A stretch of DNA of 64,000 bases from Pseudomonas sp. 8Z (GTDB lineage: Bacteria > Pseudomonadota > Gammaproteobacteria > Pseudomonadales > Pseudomonadaceae): NCBI RefSeq assembly GCF_902506535.1, contig NZ_LR733824.1, positions 558,001 to 622,000 of the forward strand. Reading direction: 5' to 3'. The notes below the pieces were generated by a model that did not search any database, had not been told where the DNA came from, and saw only the letters and a list, made by a program, of their open reading frames with translations. Positions 9,351 to 16,664 of the stretch are shown piece by piece. A program made the translations under genes and the position numbers. How positions within the stretch are numbered: the stretch's first letter is position 1; every line of letters starts with the position of its first letter.

Positions 9351-9366
9351 TAGCCGCCAGAGTTGG

Positions 9367-11277
9367 TCAGAGGCCGCGTGGTTTGTCGAAGTCCGGTTTG
9401 CCCCTTGTGGTGGGGTAGCTCACCTTACAGCCGGCCTTGTAAGCGGTGCAGCCCCAGAAGTCGTAGCCGCCTTCCCCTTTTTTCTGCCGCCGGGCCAGGG
9501 GCTGGCCGCACTTGCCGCACTTGTACTCGCTGCTCGATGTCGCCGCAGGCTTGGATGGCTTGTACGACTGCATGGCCACGCTGGGTAGTCCTCGCTGTTT
9601 CGACAGTTCGTCCTCCAGGCGCTTGTGCAGCCTGGCGACCACGGCACCGTAGGTGTCCGTGCCCTGGGCGATCTTGTCCAGATCACGCTCCAGTTCCCGA
9701 GTGAAGTCGAGCTCGATGAAGCTGAAGAACCCTTCGAGCCTTGCGATGGTCTCCACGCCCAACGGAGCCGGTATCAACTTGCGGTTCTTCTCCTCGATCA
9801 GACCCTTGCTCATGATGTTCTTCATGATCGAGGCGAAGGTACTTGGGCGTCCGATCCCGCGGCGCTCCATCTCTTTGATCAGGCTCGCCTTGGAGTAGCG
9901 CACCGGAGGCTGGGTCTTTTTCTTCAGTAACTCGCCCCGTTGAACCGGCAGAATCTGCTTTGGGGAGAGCGCTGGTACCGGGTTATCCGCCTCTGCATCC
10001 TCTGGCTCGTCGGTATCATCGGCCTGCAGGAGCTTCATCCAGCCCAAGTAGACCACTGCCTTCCCGGTAGCGACGAATCGCAGGGGCTTCCTGTCTGGGC
10101 CTACGGCGAGCAGCTTGGCAGTGCGAACATCGTAAATAGCGGCCTCCAACTGGCTGGCCAGCGCCCGTATTCGTATGAGCTTGTACAGCGCCTGCTCTTC
10201 AGAATCCTCGCCTGCGCTCTCCGCTGCCCAGTCGGTTGGCGTAATGGCTGGGTGGCCTTCCTGGGCCCCTTCAGCTGCCTTGAAGGTGCGACGCTCGGCG
10301 ACAGCCTTCAAACCAAGCGAGTTGGCGACCTCGTGGATGTCCTCCATCGCATCATCCGGAACGTTGGGGTTGTCTGTCCGGTGATAGGTGATGACGCCCT
10401 GTTCGTACAGTCGCTGGGCGACCTGCATGGTCTTGTCCGGATCCCAGCGGAGGGCATTGCTGGCGGCTTGCTGCAGCGATGACGAGATGAACGGAGCAGG
10501 TGGGTTGCGCTCGGCCTGACGGTTCTCACAGGCCTCGACCACCACGTTGCGCGTGGAGGCGACCAACTGGGCGAGGTTGCCATCCTGGATGTAGGGGCGT
10601 TCCTTCGACGCGAAGTCCGGTACTGGCTGCCACTCCGCGCTCCAGGTGCTCCGACCGCAGGGAGTAGTGAAGTGCAGCCTGGCGCCGAAGTGGTTGATGA
10701 CCACGAAGCTCTGGATCTCGCGCTCGCGCAGCACGACTAGGTACACCGCAGGCGTTTGAACGCGCCCGGCAGATGTTGGCTTCCCCATCAGCCGCCGGAG
10801 TTCCTGAGTCACCAGGTAGCCGACCATTCGATCCAGAACCCGCCGACATTCCTGCGAGGCGACCCGCTTCAGGTCGATTTGGCGAGGGTTTGCCAGGGCT
10901 TCCTGGACACGCTTGAGGGTGATCTCGTTGAAGGTGATGCGCTTGTAGTGCTCGATCCCGCACTCTTGCTGGATGTGCCAACTGATGCTCTCGCCTTCGC
11001 GATCAGGGTCAGTGGCCAGGTAGATTTCGTGAGCCTGCTTCATCGCCGCCTTGATCGAACGGACGTTGCGAGCGCTCTTTTCCAGGACTTCGTAGACCGG
11101 AGCGTAGTTCTTGCGCACGCCGGTGGTGATCATGGTCTCGTCCTGGCCTTTGGCCGGGAGATCGCGGATATGGCCGCCGCTGGCGATCACCAGCCAATCC
11201 TCACCAGGTCGAAGCTTCTTCATCATCGGCTGCAGCTTCTTCAGCTTGCCAGGTGCTTCGATGATCAACAGATTCAT
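9367..11277 (-). CDS. Type IA DNA topoisomerase of the ICE
   Basis: A 636-residue topoisomerase I/III-type enzyme that relaxes negative supercoils or decatenates single-stranded intermediates. The TOPRIM domain opens the protein (MNLLIIEAPGKLKKL, GGHIRDLPAKG, ATDPDREGESISWHI). The conserved KPTSAGRVQTPAVYLV is present. The active-site segment is GVITYHRTDNPNV near residue 297, with His after the catalytic Tyr and Asn where chromosomal TopA usually has Ser. The C-terminus holds a four-Cys zinc ribbon (CGKCGQPLARR, WGCTAYKAGC). ICEs of this class regularly carry such an enzyme near the PcfJ/helicase genes; a role in transfer or ICE replication is inferred. Confidence 0.92.
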   Translation of the reverse strand: MNLLIIEAPGKLKKLQPMMKKLRPGEDWLVIASGGHIRDLPAKGQDETMITTGVRKNYAPVYEVLEKSARNVRSIKAAMKQAHEIYLATDPDREGESISWHIQQECGIEHYKRITFNEITLKRVQEALANPRQIDLKRVASQECRRVLDRMVGYLVTQELRRLMGKPTSAGRVQTPAVYLVVLREREIQSFVVINHFGARLHFTTPCGRSTWSAEWQPVPDFASKERPYIQDGNLAQLVASTRNVVVEACENRQAERNPPAPFISSSLQQAASNALRWDPDKTMQVAQRLYEQGVITYHRTDNPNVPDDAMEDIHEVANSLGLKAVAERRTFKAAEGAQEGHPAITPTDWAAESAGEDSEEQALYKLIRIRALASQLEAAIYDVRTAKLLAVGPDRKPLRFVATGKAVVYLGWMKLLQADDTDEPEDAEADNPVPALSPKQILPVQRGELLKKKTQPPVRYSKASLIKEMERRGIGRPSTFASIMKNIMSKGLIEEKNRKLIPAPLGVETIARLEGFFSFIELDFTRELERDLDKIAQGTDTYGAVVARLHKRLEDELSKQRGLPSVAMQSYKPSKPAATSSSEYKCGKCGQPLARRQKKGEGGYDFWGCTAYKAGCKVSYPTTRGKPDFDKPRGL

Positions 11278-11334
11278 GGGTTGCCCCTCTCGATTTGCCA
11301 GATCGGACTGTCAGGGCAGTGATGACTAGGAACA

Positions 11335-11367
11335 ATGGGAAATGGGCACTAGCGTGGGGGCTGGATT
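11335..11367 (-). promoter_or_regulatory. Shared upstream element, copy 2 (before the topoisomerase gene)
   Basis: Reads ATGG-G-AAATGGGCAC-TAG with a TGGGGG core and GGATT, matching 9294-9326 at most positions. It starts 57 bp upstream of the topoisomerase ATG, versus 55 bp for copy 1. Confidence 0.5.
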
Positions 11368-11474
11368 TGACCTGCCTCAGGAGTACCAGGAGCAGGGCAC
11401 GCGCAATGTGTCCCCAGTGGGAGCTTAACGAGCCGATGAGTTCGCCACGGGAAACCTATCCAGCACCAGATTGT

Positions 11475-11687
11475 TCAATCGGCAGCATCGAAAAGCGGGA
11501 GAGCCATTTGCTGTGCCTGGGCAAACCCTTTTAACCAGGATGCCCGCATGGCGGGATGGCTATATGGGCAGGTATGCAACGGCAACCCTTTCCGGGCGGC
11601 TTCCGCCCCAGCAGCTGCGACAGTGTGATGGGGATTGTTGAACTGACGCCTATCCAGCGTTTTCACTTCGGGGTGCTTGTCCGGCAT
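11475..11687 (-). CDS. Rmf/CrpP-like small protein
   Basis: A 70-residue protein. The segment AGAEAARKGLPLHTCPY followed by MRASWLKGFAQA matches the ribosome modulation factor fold: Gly/Ala-rich helix, CPY turn, then Arg-x-x-Trp-Leu-x-Gly. Rmf drives ribosome dimerisation in stationary phase. The related CrpP protein of Pseudomonas mobile elements was described in connection with ciprofloxacin. Which activity this one has cannot be told from sequence. It stands between the ssb cluster and the topoisomerase gene; a GGAG lies about 11 nt before the start. The upstream 245 bp (11688-11933) hold no gene that I can support. Confidence 0.7.
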   Translation of the reverse strand: MPDKHPEVKTLDRRQFNNPHHTVAAAGAEAARKGLPLHTCPYSHPAMRASWLKGFAQAQQMALPLFDAAD

Positions 11688-11933
11688 AGGGCGTGTCTCC
11701 CGAGGAGAGAGTGTCTCCCATCAATGGCGTCACGAACTGGGCGATTTTTCCAGGTTGGCTCGCAGAATGTGTGCTACAGATTGCCGATTGATTGGTTCGC
11801 CGTCACCAGTAAAACCGCGTTTAGCGCGATTTTATTTCGGTCGGAGCGCTGGCTGTGGCAGGAGTTGGCGCGCAGGGTTGCCGATGCAACGTTTCGTCCC
11901 CCAACAGAGTCACGTGTGGCGCGATTTAAGCCC

Positions 11934-12107
11934 CTAGCCGGCTGAGAGGGCTCTCAGACGTTCCTGGAACTCGGCATGTGAGGCCCGACCTTCGATGCGG
12001 TCGGTGACAATCGCATAAACCCGTTCTTGCTGGACTGCATCGAGCCGCTCGAAGAGCTCGAGGAGGGAGATTTCTTCGGGGGATAGGGGCTGCTGTGGGT
12101 TGCTCAT
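11934..12107 (-). CDS. Small acidic hypothetical protein
   Basis: A 57-residue frame starting ATG at 12107: MSNPQQPLSPEEISLLELF, then ERLDAVQQERVYAIVTDRI and a final SAGstop. It is Glu/Leu-rich and probably helical. It lies 107 bp after the ssb stop on the same strand, so may be the last gene of the PFL_4669-ssb operon. The ribosome site is weak (GAG). Unrecognised family. Confidence 0.55.
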   Translation of the reverse strand: MSNPQQPLSPEEISLLELFERLDAVQQERVYAIVTDRIEGRASHAEFQERLRALSAG

Positions 12108-12214
12108 GGCAATGACTCAGACTTCTCGACGGGCTGATGTGTGGCGGAGGATGACGATGAACGAGTCACCTTCACCGACCGCTACACGAATGGCGGCGCC
12201 GAATTATGCCTCCA

Positions 12215-12661
12215 TCAGTAGTTCATTTCATCGTCCGGGTAGACGTCCGGCTGCGGCTGTTGGCGCGCAGGCTGCTGCCCATTCTGGGCTTGCGAAGACG
12301 CGGTCAGGGTCACGGACTCGATACGATGCGGCAGTATCCCGACGCGGTTGGCCTGGATCTTCAGCGCTTCGTACTCTTCGCCATCCTTCTCCCAGCTATC
12401 CATCACCACACGGCCTGAGACAGTCACGCGCATGCCTTTCTGGAACAGGCGCGAGTAGGCCTCAGCATCCTTATGCCAATAGTCGATGTTCATCCAGAAC
12501 CCGCCCTTGTCTTCATAGCCACCTGCGGCTTGCGGCACCGAGTTGTCGAAGTAGACGTTGAGACGCAGCAGGCGACGAGGCTCTTTGTTGCCGTTGGGGA
12601 ACTCCTTGAACTCCGGCTTGGAGCCGATGTTGCCTTCCCAGTTTTGTATGGACGTACCCAT
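12215..12661 (-). CDS. ssb: Single-stranded DNA-binding protein of the ICE
   Basis: A 148-residue OB-fold protein from ATG 12661, preceded by GAGGAA; the longer open frame upstream to 12910 overlaps the rha gene and is discarded. The body has IGSKPEFKEFPNGNKEPRRL, FWMNIDYWHKDAEAYSRLF and MRVTVSGRVVMDSW, the usual SSB-type strands. The C-terminal tail is Gln/Pro-rich and ends DVYPDDEMNY, an acidic tail lacking the canonical terminal DDDIPF. It protects single-stranded ICE DNA during transfer and replication. Next to PFL_4669 and DUF3158 genes, as in related ICEs. Confidence 0.86.
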   Translation of the reverse strand: MGTSIQNWEGNIGSKPEFKEFPNGNKEPRRLLRLNVYFDNSVPQAAGGYEDKGGFWMNIDYWHKDAEAYSRLFQKGMRVTVSGRVVMDSWEKDGEEYEALKIQANRVGILPHRIESVTLTASSQAQNGQQPARQQPQPDVYPDDEMNY

Positions 12662-12671
12662 AGCGTGTTCC

Positions 12672-13499
12672 TCAGTGAGTGGATTTATTGGTGAATGGGT
12701 TGTGAGTAGCGCGGCTGGCGACGTAGCCCAGCAGGTCACGGGTCTGGCGAGATGTTTCGGCGAGCTTGTTGGCCATGTGGCTCTTGAAGACCTCGCTGGC
12801 CAGCTTCTCGACACCACTGTCGTAGAGCGAGTTGAAGAGCAGTTCGGCGTCGTGGGCGGAGCGGAGAAGGCCATAGAGCAGGTCTTTAGCGATGGAGCTG
12901 CCGGCGACACCGGGCAGGGATTTGGCTGCCGCGCCTTCGCCGATGATCTGCCCCTGCAGGAAGGTGATCGCCTGTTCCATCTGCTCGGGGGTGGCGTGGT
13001 CCAGCGATTCCAGCGCGAGGTAGTTCTGCACCACCTGCTCGGTGCTTGGCCGGGGCGGAAGCCCCAGCGTACGATCGCGCATCAGTTCGAGGGTCTTCAG
13101 GGCGAACCGAAGCAGATGCTTGTGGCTCAGGATCTCCGGCTGCTCGATCAGCACCTGCTCCATCTTGTTGAAAGCAATGATGTACGCCTCCTTCCACTTC
13201 GCGGCTTCCTTTCCGGTGAACCCCATGCAGAGGAAGGTGAATCCATCGCGGGTCATACGGAATGCCTGGTCTTTCCGGCTCCTGCCCATGCCCAGATCAA
13301 CGTCGATTTGTATGGGCGCAAAATTGCGCTCATGGAACTCGGGCGAACAATCCAGGTTGCGGATTGCGCGCAGGACGTCCTTGTGCTGTTTCCCGAAATG
13401 CTTGGCCACATCAAGGCTGGTTGTAGTCGGCTTGCCATCAATGATCTCAACGGAAACCTTGCTGTTCTCGTTGCTGGTGTTCAGTGCGGTAGTGCTCAT
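12672..13499 (-). CDS. Rha-family phage regulatory protein homologue
   Basis: A 275-residue protein. The N-terminal 110 residues match the pRha domain: VAKHFGKQHKDVLRAIRNLDC, HERNFAP, then FRMTRDGFTFLCMGFTGKEAAKWKEAYI. Rha proteins act in temperate phage regulation. The C-terminal 160 residues are helical and unassigned. It lies 10 bp upstream of ssb and 14 bp downstream of the DUF3158 gene, in one operon. A regulatory role in ICE control is likely but not shown. Confidence 0.82.
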   Translation of the reverse strand: MSTTALNTSNENSKVSVEIIDGKPTTTSLDVAKHFGKQHKDVLRAIRNLDCSPEFHERNFAPIQIDVDLGMGRSRKDQAFRMTRDGFTFLCMGFTGKEAAKWKEAYIIAFNKMEQVLIEQPEILSHKHLLRFALKTLELMRDRTLGLPPRPSTEQVVQNYLALESLDHATPEQMEQAITFLQGQIIGEGAAAKSLPGVAGSSIAKDLLYGLLRSAHDAELLFNSLYDSGVEKLASEVFKSHMANKLAETSRQTRDLLGYVASRATHNPFTNKSTH

Positions 13500-13513
13500 G
13501 CTGAATACCTCGG

Positions 13514-14062
13514 TTATTGGTGTTGCTGTTGGTTGGTGATCTGCTGCAGCCGGCTACTGATTTCGGCCTGGGCCTGGCCCATCTTTTCGGCGCACTCGGC
13601 GGCCTGTTTGCCGATGGAGTGGATCAGGCTGATCTGCATGTTGAGGGTGATGCGCTGCAGCTCCAGGGCGTGAAGATCCTGCAGCATCGATATCGGTGTT
13701 CTGGCTTGGCCGATCATCTCGGCCCAAACGCCCACGCCCATCTTCCGAGTGGCGACGTGCTGCCAGCGGAGAAAGGTGGTTCCGGCTTGGGTGTTCTGCT
13801 CGATCAAACGGACGGCCAACAGAGTGAACGGGGGGCGACGGACCTGGGCCAGCACTTCCTGGGCAAGCTCCTTCAAACCCACCTCCAGTGCTCGGCATTG
13901 CTCCACAAACTGGTCCAGTTCCCCCTTACCTTTAAAAGGCTTTAAAAGGCCTTTTAGTGAGGCACTCTGTTGCAGCCCCTGGAAGGCACTCTGTTGCAGA
14001 GGCTGGAAGACAGTCTGTTGCAGTGAGCCCGTGGTGGAGTTCTTCTGCCCCATGATGGTCAC
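13514..14062 (-). CDS. DUF3158 family ICE protein
   Basis: A 182-residue protein with ASLKGLLKPFKGKGELDQF, the middle LLAVRLIEQNTQAGTTFLRW and MGVGVWAEMI, typical of the DUF3158 family found in PFGI-1-type elements next to PFL_4669. The first 40 residues contain a threefold LQQ-x-x-F/S repeat (SLQQTVFQPLQQSAFQGLQQ). Function unknown. Start overlaps the PFL_4669 stop by 4 bp; MGQKNS, 9 bp further in, is an alternative start. Confidence 0.8.
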   Translation of the reverse strand: MTIMGQKNSTTGSLQQTVFQPLQQSAFQGLQQSASLKGLLKPFKGKGELDQFVEQCRALEVGLKELAQEVLAQVRRPPFTLLAVRLIEQNTQAGTTFLRWQHVATRKMGVGVWAEMIGQARTPISMLQDLHALELQRITLNMQISLIHSIGKQAAECAEKMGQAQAEISSRLQQITNQQQHQ

Positions 14063-14790
14063 TCCTCGTCGGCGTCGCGGGTGTCGGTGAAGGGCTCAGG
14101 CGTCAGTTCCTGCTGGCCCCGGGTGATCGGAGGCGCGAAGTTGGAGCGGCGAGTGCCTTCCAGGATGTCCTGGGGAATGTCCCCGTGGCGCTCGTACATC
14201 TTGCGAGCTGCTTCAGCCTTCGCGTTGTTAGCGGCAAAGTCGTCGCGTGCAGCACCCGAGTAACGATAGTGCTGGGCCAGCCCGAAGAGTTTGCGCAGGA
14301 CTGCGGCACCCTCATCGATCCATAGCTCCATGTCGCGTCGGCCGATGAGGCCGACGTGCTGTGCCAGCAGAATGCGGCGAACGATCTCGTCATAGGAGGA
14401 GAGCAGGTAGACGGCCTTGAACCCGAGAGGGTTGGAGATGAACAGCGGCATGCTGACCGGCTGGACCGAGAGGTTGTTGCTGATGGTGATGGCTGCGGGG
14501 AGGCAGGCCATCACGTCGTCCAGGCGCTCATCGAGAGCCTTCAGTGCTTCATCCGACTGGGAGACTTTCTCTTCGACCAGGATCATCCACCAGTCTGAGT
14601 AGGGGTCGTCTTGGGTCGCGCCGCGGGACATGCGGTTGATGAGGGAGCAGAAGCCGGACAGACCAATGATCCCAGGCTTGGTGTCGGTCTTGGGCCGCCC
14701 CATCCAGATGCGGGCAGCGTGATGCGTGTGGAGGGTGAGCTTCACATCGCTCCGTAGGGAGCCGATGTTGAGCCGGTAGTTATCAACCAT
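14059..14790 (-). CDS. PFL_4669 family integrating conjugative element protein
   Basis: A 243-residue backbone protein of PFGI-1-class ICEs. Recognisable parts are the N-terminal LRSDVKLTLHTHHAARIW-x-GR, GIIGLSGFCSLINRM, ADP-free central SNNLSVQPVSMPLFIS and the C-terminal YSGAARDDFAANNAKA. No enzymatic motif. First gene of the operon running to ssb; the hairpin array lies directly upstream. Function unknown, presumed to act in ICE DNA maintenance because of its ssb/Rha/topoisomerase neighbours. Confidence 0.85.
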   Translation of the reverse strand: MVDNYRLNIGSLRSDVKLTLHTHHAARIWMGRPKTDTKPGIIGLSGFCSLINRMSRGATQDDPYSDWWMILVEEKVSQSDEALKALDERLDDVMACLPAAITISNNLSVQPVSMPLFISNPLGFKAVYLLSSYDEIVRRILLAQHVGLIGRRDMELWIDEGAAVLRKLFGLAQHYRYSGAARDDFAANNAKAEAARKMYERHGDIPQDILEGTRRSNFAPPITRGQQELTPEPFTDTRDADEE

Positions 14791-14930
14791 AGCGCGGGAT
14801 TTCCTTATGGGAAGGGTTCGCGCCCATGCTGCAATTCAGTTGGTGCAGGTGCAGCAATAAATCCGCAACCCGATGGAAGGGGATTTGTTGTTGCTCGTAG
14901 AGGCTGGCGTTTCTTCTCTATATAGGAGGC

Positions 14931-15972
14931 GCTGCTGGCAGATCCTTGCTGGAGTGGTTCCCGGGGAACCACTCAGCAGTTGGCCGGTACCGCTGGCTGG
15001 ATCTGGCTGGAGCTATTCCAGTGGAATAGCTGAGCAGTTGGCCGGTGTCGCCGGTTGGATCTGGCTGGAGTGGTTCCAGTGGAACCACTCGGCAGTTGGT
15101 CGGTGCCGCAGGCTGACCCTGACCGGGGTGTTGCCAGTGGCAACACTCAGTAGTTGACCGGCGCCGCCGGCTGACCCTGACCGGGGTGTTGCCAGTGGCA
15201 GCACTCAGTAGTTGACCGGTGCCGCCGGCTGACCCTGACCGGGGTGTTGCCCGGGGCAACACTCAGCAGTTGGTCGGCGCCGCTGTCTGGATCTGGCTCT
15301 GGGTGTTGCTGGCCGCAACACTCAGCAGTTGGCCGGTGTCGCAGGCTGACCCTGGGGTGTTGCCCGGGGCAACACTCAGCAGTTGGCCGGTGTCGCAGGC
15401 TGACCCTGACCGGGGTGTTGCCCGGGGCAACACTCAGCAGTTGGTCGGTGCCGCAGGCTGACCCTGACCGGGGTGTTGCCCGGGGCAACACTCAGCAGTT
15501 GGTCGGCGCCGCTGTCTGGATCTGGCTCTGGGTGTTGCTGGCCGCAACACTCAGCAGTTGGCCGGTGTCGCAGGCTGACCCTGACCGGGGTGTTGCCCGG
15601 GGCAACACTCAGCAGTTGGTCGGCGCCGCAGGCTGACCCTGACCGGGGTGTTGCCCGGGGCAACACTCAGCAGTTGGCCGGTGTCGCAGGCTGACCCTGA
15701 CCGGGGTGTTGCCCGGGGCAACACTCAGCAGTTGGTCGGTGCCGCAGGCTGACCCTGACCGGGGTGTTGCCCGGGGCAACACTCAGCAGTTGGTCGGCGC
15801 CGCTGTCTGGATCTGGCTCTGGGTGTTGCTGGCCGCAACACTCAGCAGTTGGCCGGTGTCGCAGGCTGACCCTGACCGGGGTGATGCCCGTGGCACCACC
15901 CTGTGCCTATGCCCCGGGCATAGCGCGGTGCTGCTGGCAGATCCTTGCTGGAGTGGTGCGGGCCGCACCACT
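14931..15972. repeat. Array of about 19 covarying hairpins, mostly 58-bp period
   Basis: Units begin at 14953, 15011, 15069, 15128, 15186, 15244, 15303, 15357, 15414, 15473, 15532, 15590, 15648, 15706, 15764, 15823, 15881, 15907 and 15952. Each has a short palindrome followed by a constant flank (CACTCAGCAGTTGG then YCGGTG/CGCC). Arms change together: AGTGGTTCC/GGAACCACT, AGCTATTCC/GGAATAGCT, GTGTTGCC/GGCAACAC, GTGTTGC/GCAACAC and AGTGGTGCG/CGCACCACT; one unit has a G-T pair (GGCAGCAC). Loops are CGG, AGT or TGGCC. The first and last units share the 28-bp lead-in starting GCTGCTGGCAGATCC (14931, 15930). The 58-59 bp period is not a multiple of three, so the region is not coding. The whole interval 14791-16052 holds no other feature. 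Confidence 0.9.
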
Positions 15973-16052
15973 CTGGTACTGCTTGGCCCCGGTGATTCCA
16001 GGTCAATCGGTTCGTGATAGGTTCTCGCTGAATTGGTCATGTTGGAGAGGTT

Positions 16053-16169
16053 ATGAGAAAGCTAACGTCGTACCTGGGGCTGCTGCTGGTCATTTTTTTC
16101 ATTGTGTACTTGTTGGTTTCCGGCCCGTTGAGCACTCCCATTGGAGTCGTTAAACACTACTTTTTCTAA
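16053..16169 (+). CDS. 38-residue hydrophobic membrane peptide
   Basis: ATG at 16053 is preceded by GGAGAGG at 5 nt. The peptide MRKLTSYLGLLLVIFF continues IVYLLVSG and ends VVKHYFF: a positively charged N-terminus, one 18-20 residue membrane segment and an aromatic tail. It starts 81 bp after the last hairpin of the array and in the same reading direction. The frame lies antisense over the 3' end of the membrane-protein gene 16062-16640, in which the antisense codons give a low-complexity Asn/Gln tail. It might be a small membrane toxin or regulator; no family recognised. Confidence 0.5.
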   Translation: MRKLTSYLGLLLVIFFIVYLLVSGPLSTPIGVVKHYFF

Positions 16170-16640
16170 TAGGCGAAATAGCGCCAGACAGGCACTCAGT
16201 AAACTCCAGAAAAGCAGTCCGAGAGAGGCAATCAGTGCCGCATCGGGAAGCGGAAGACGGCTACCATCTCGTGCGGTAATGCGCTCAAGTTCGTCCGAGA
16301 CTGGGCTGGCGAGCAGCCAGGCTCCCAGAATCCAAAATGCGATTGAGCTGACGAGCAGGCCGATGAGCCCACGACGAGAAGTCATTACCTCATCTCGGTG
16401 TAGCTTGGCGGTCCAGGCCGTGCAGAGCGAGGAGCAGAGCAAGGTGTAGATCAGCGTGACGTTGGTGCTGGCCCACATCAGCCAGTACCAGGGCTCCTGA
16501 CGCAATTGCCCCCAGTGAACCAAGGCCATAGCCCCAAGGAGGCAAAGGGGTAATGGAATGGCTACGGTCTTGATCATCATGCAGGGTAAAACCTGTCGGA
16601 TCGAGAAGCGGATGTTGCAACCTGACTGTGCGTTTTTCAT
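16062..16640 (-). CDS. Hypothetical four-segment inner-membrane protein
   Basis: A 192-residue protein with membrane segments near residues 24-42 (VAIPLPLCLLGAMAL), 52-75 (WLMWASTNVTLIYTLLC), 93-112 (GLIGLLVSSIAFWILGAWLL) and 135-158 (ALIASLGLLFWSLLSACLAL). The last 35 residues are low-complexity Asn/Gln/Ser and overlap the plus-strand small peptide gene. AGGA precedes the start by 9 nt. It follows the STY4528-type gene by 24 bp and is probably the last gene of the parB-replication operon. No family recognised. Confidence 0.6.
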   Translation of the reverse strand: MKNAQSGCNIRFSIRQVLPCMMIKTVAIPLPLCLLGAMALVHWGQLRQEPWYWLMWASTNVTLIYTLLCSSLCTAWTAKLHRDEVMTSRRGLIGLLVSSIAFWILGAWLLASPVSDELERITARDGSRLPLPDAALIASLGLLFWSLLSACLALFRLLEKVVFNDSNGSAQRAGNQQVHNEKNDQQQPQVRR

Positions 16641-16664
16641 CTGAGAATTCCTGATTTGTGTGGG

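Noticed and set aside
12215-12910. Long form of the ssb frame
   Set aside because: The first 83 codons lie antisense in frame to nothing and overlap the rha gene; the SSB fold starts at the ATG with GAGGAA at 12661.
14931-15972. Integron attC array
   Set aside because: No cassette genes between sites, no GTTRRRY-type core at the ends, and the period is too short.
14873-16153. Many open frames across the hairpin array on both strands (for example 15244-15636 plus, 15147-15491 minus)
   Set aside because: The 58-59 bp period shifts frame at every unit, the translated sequences are GC-repeat products, and the palindromes explain the conservation better.
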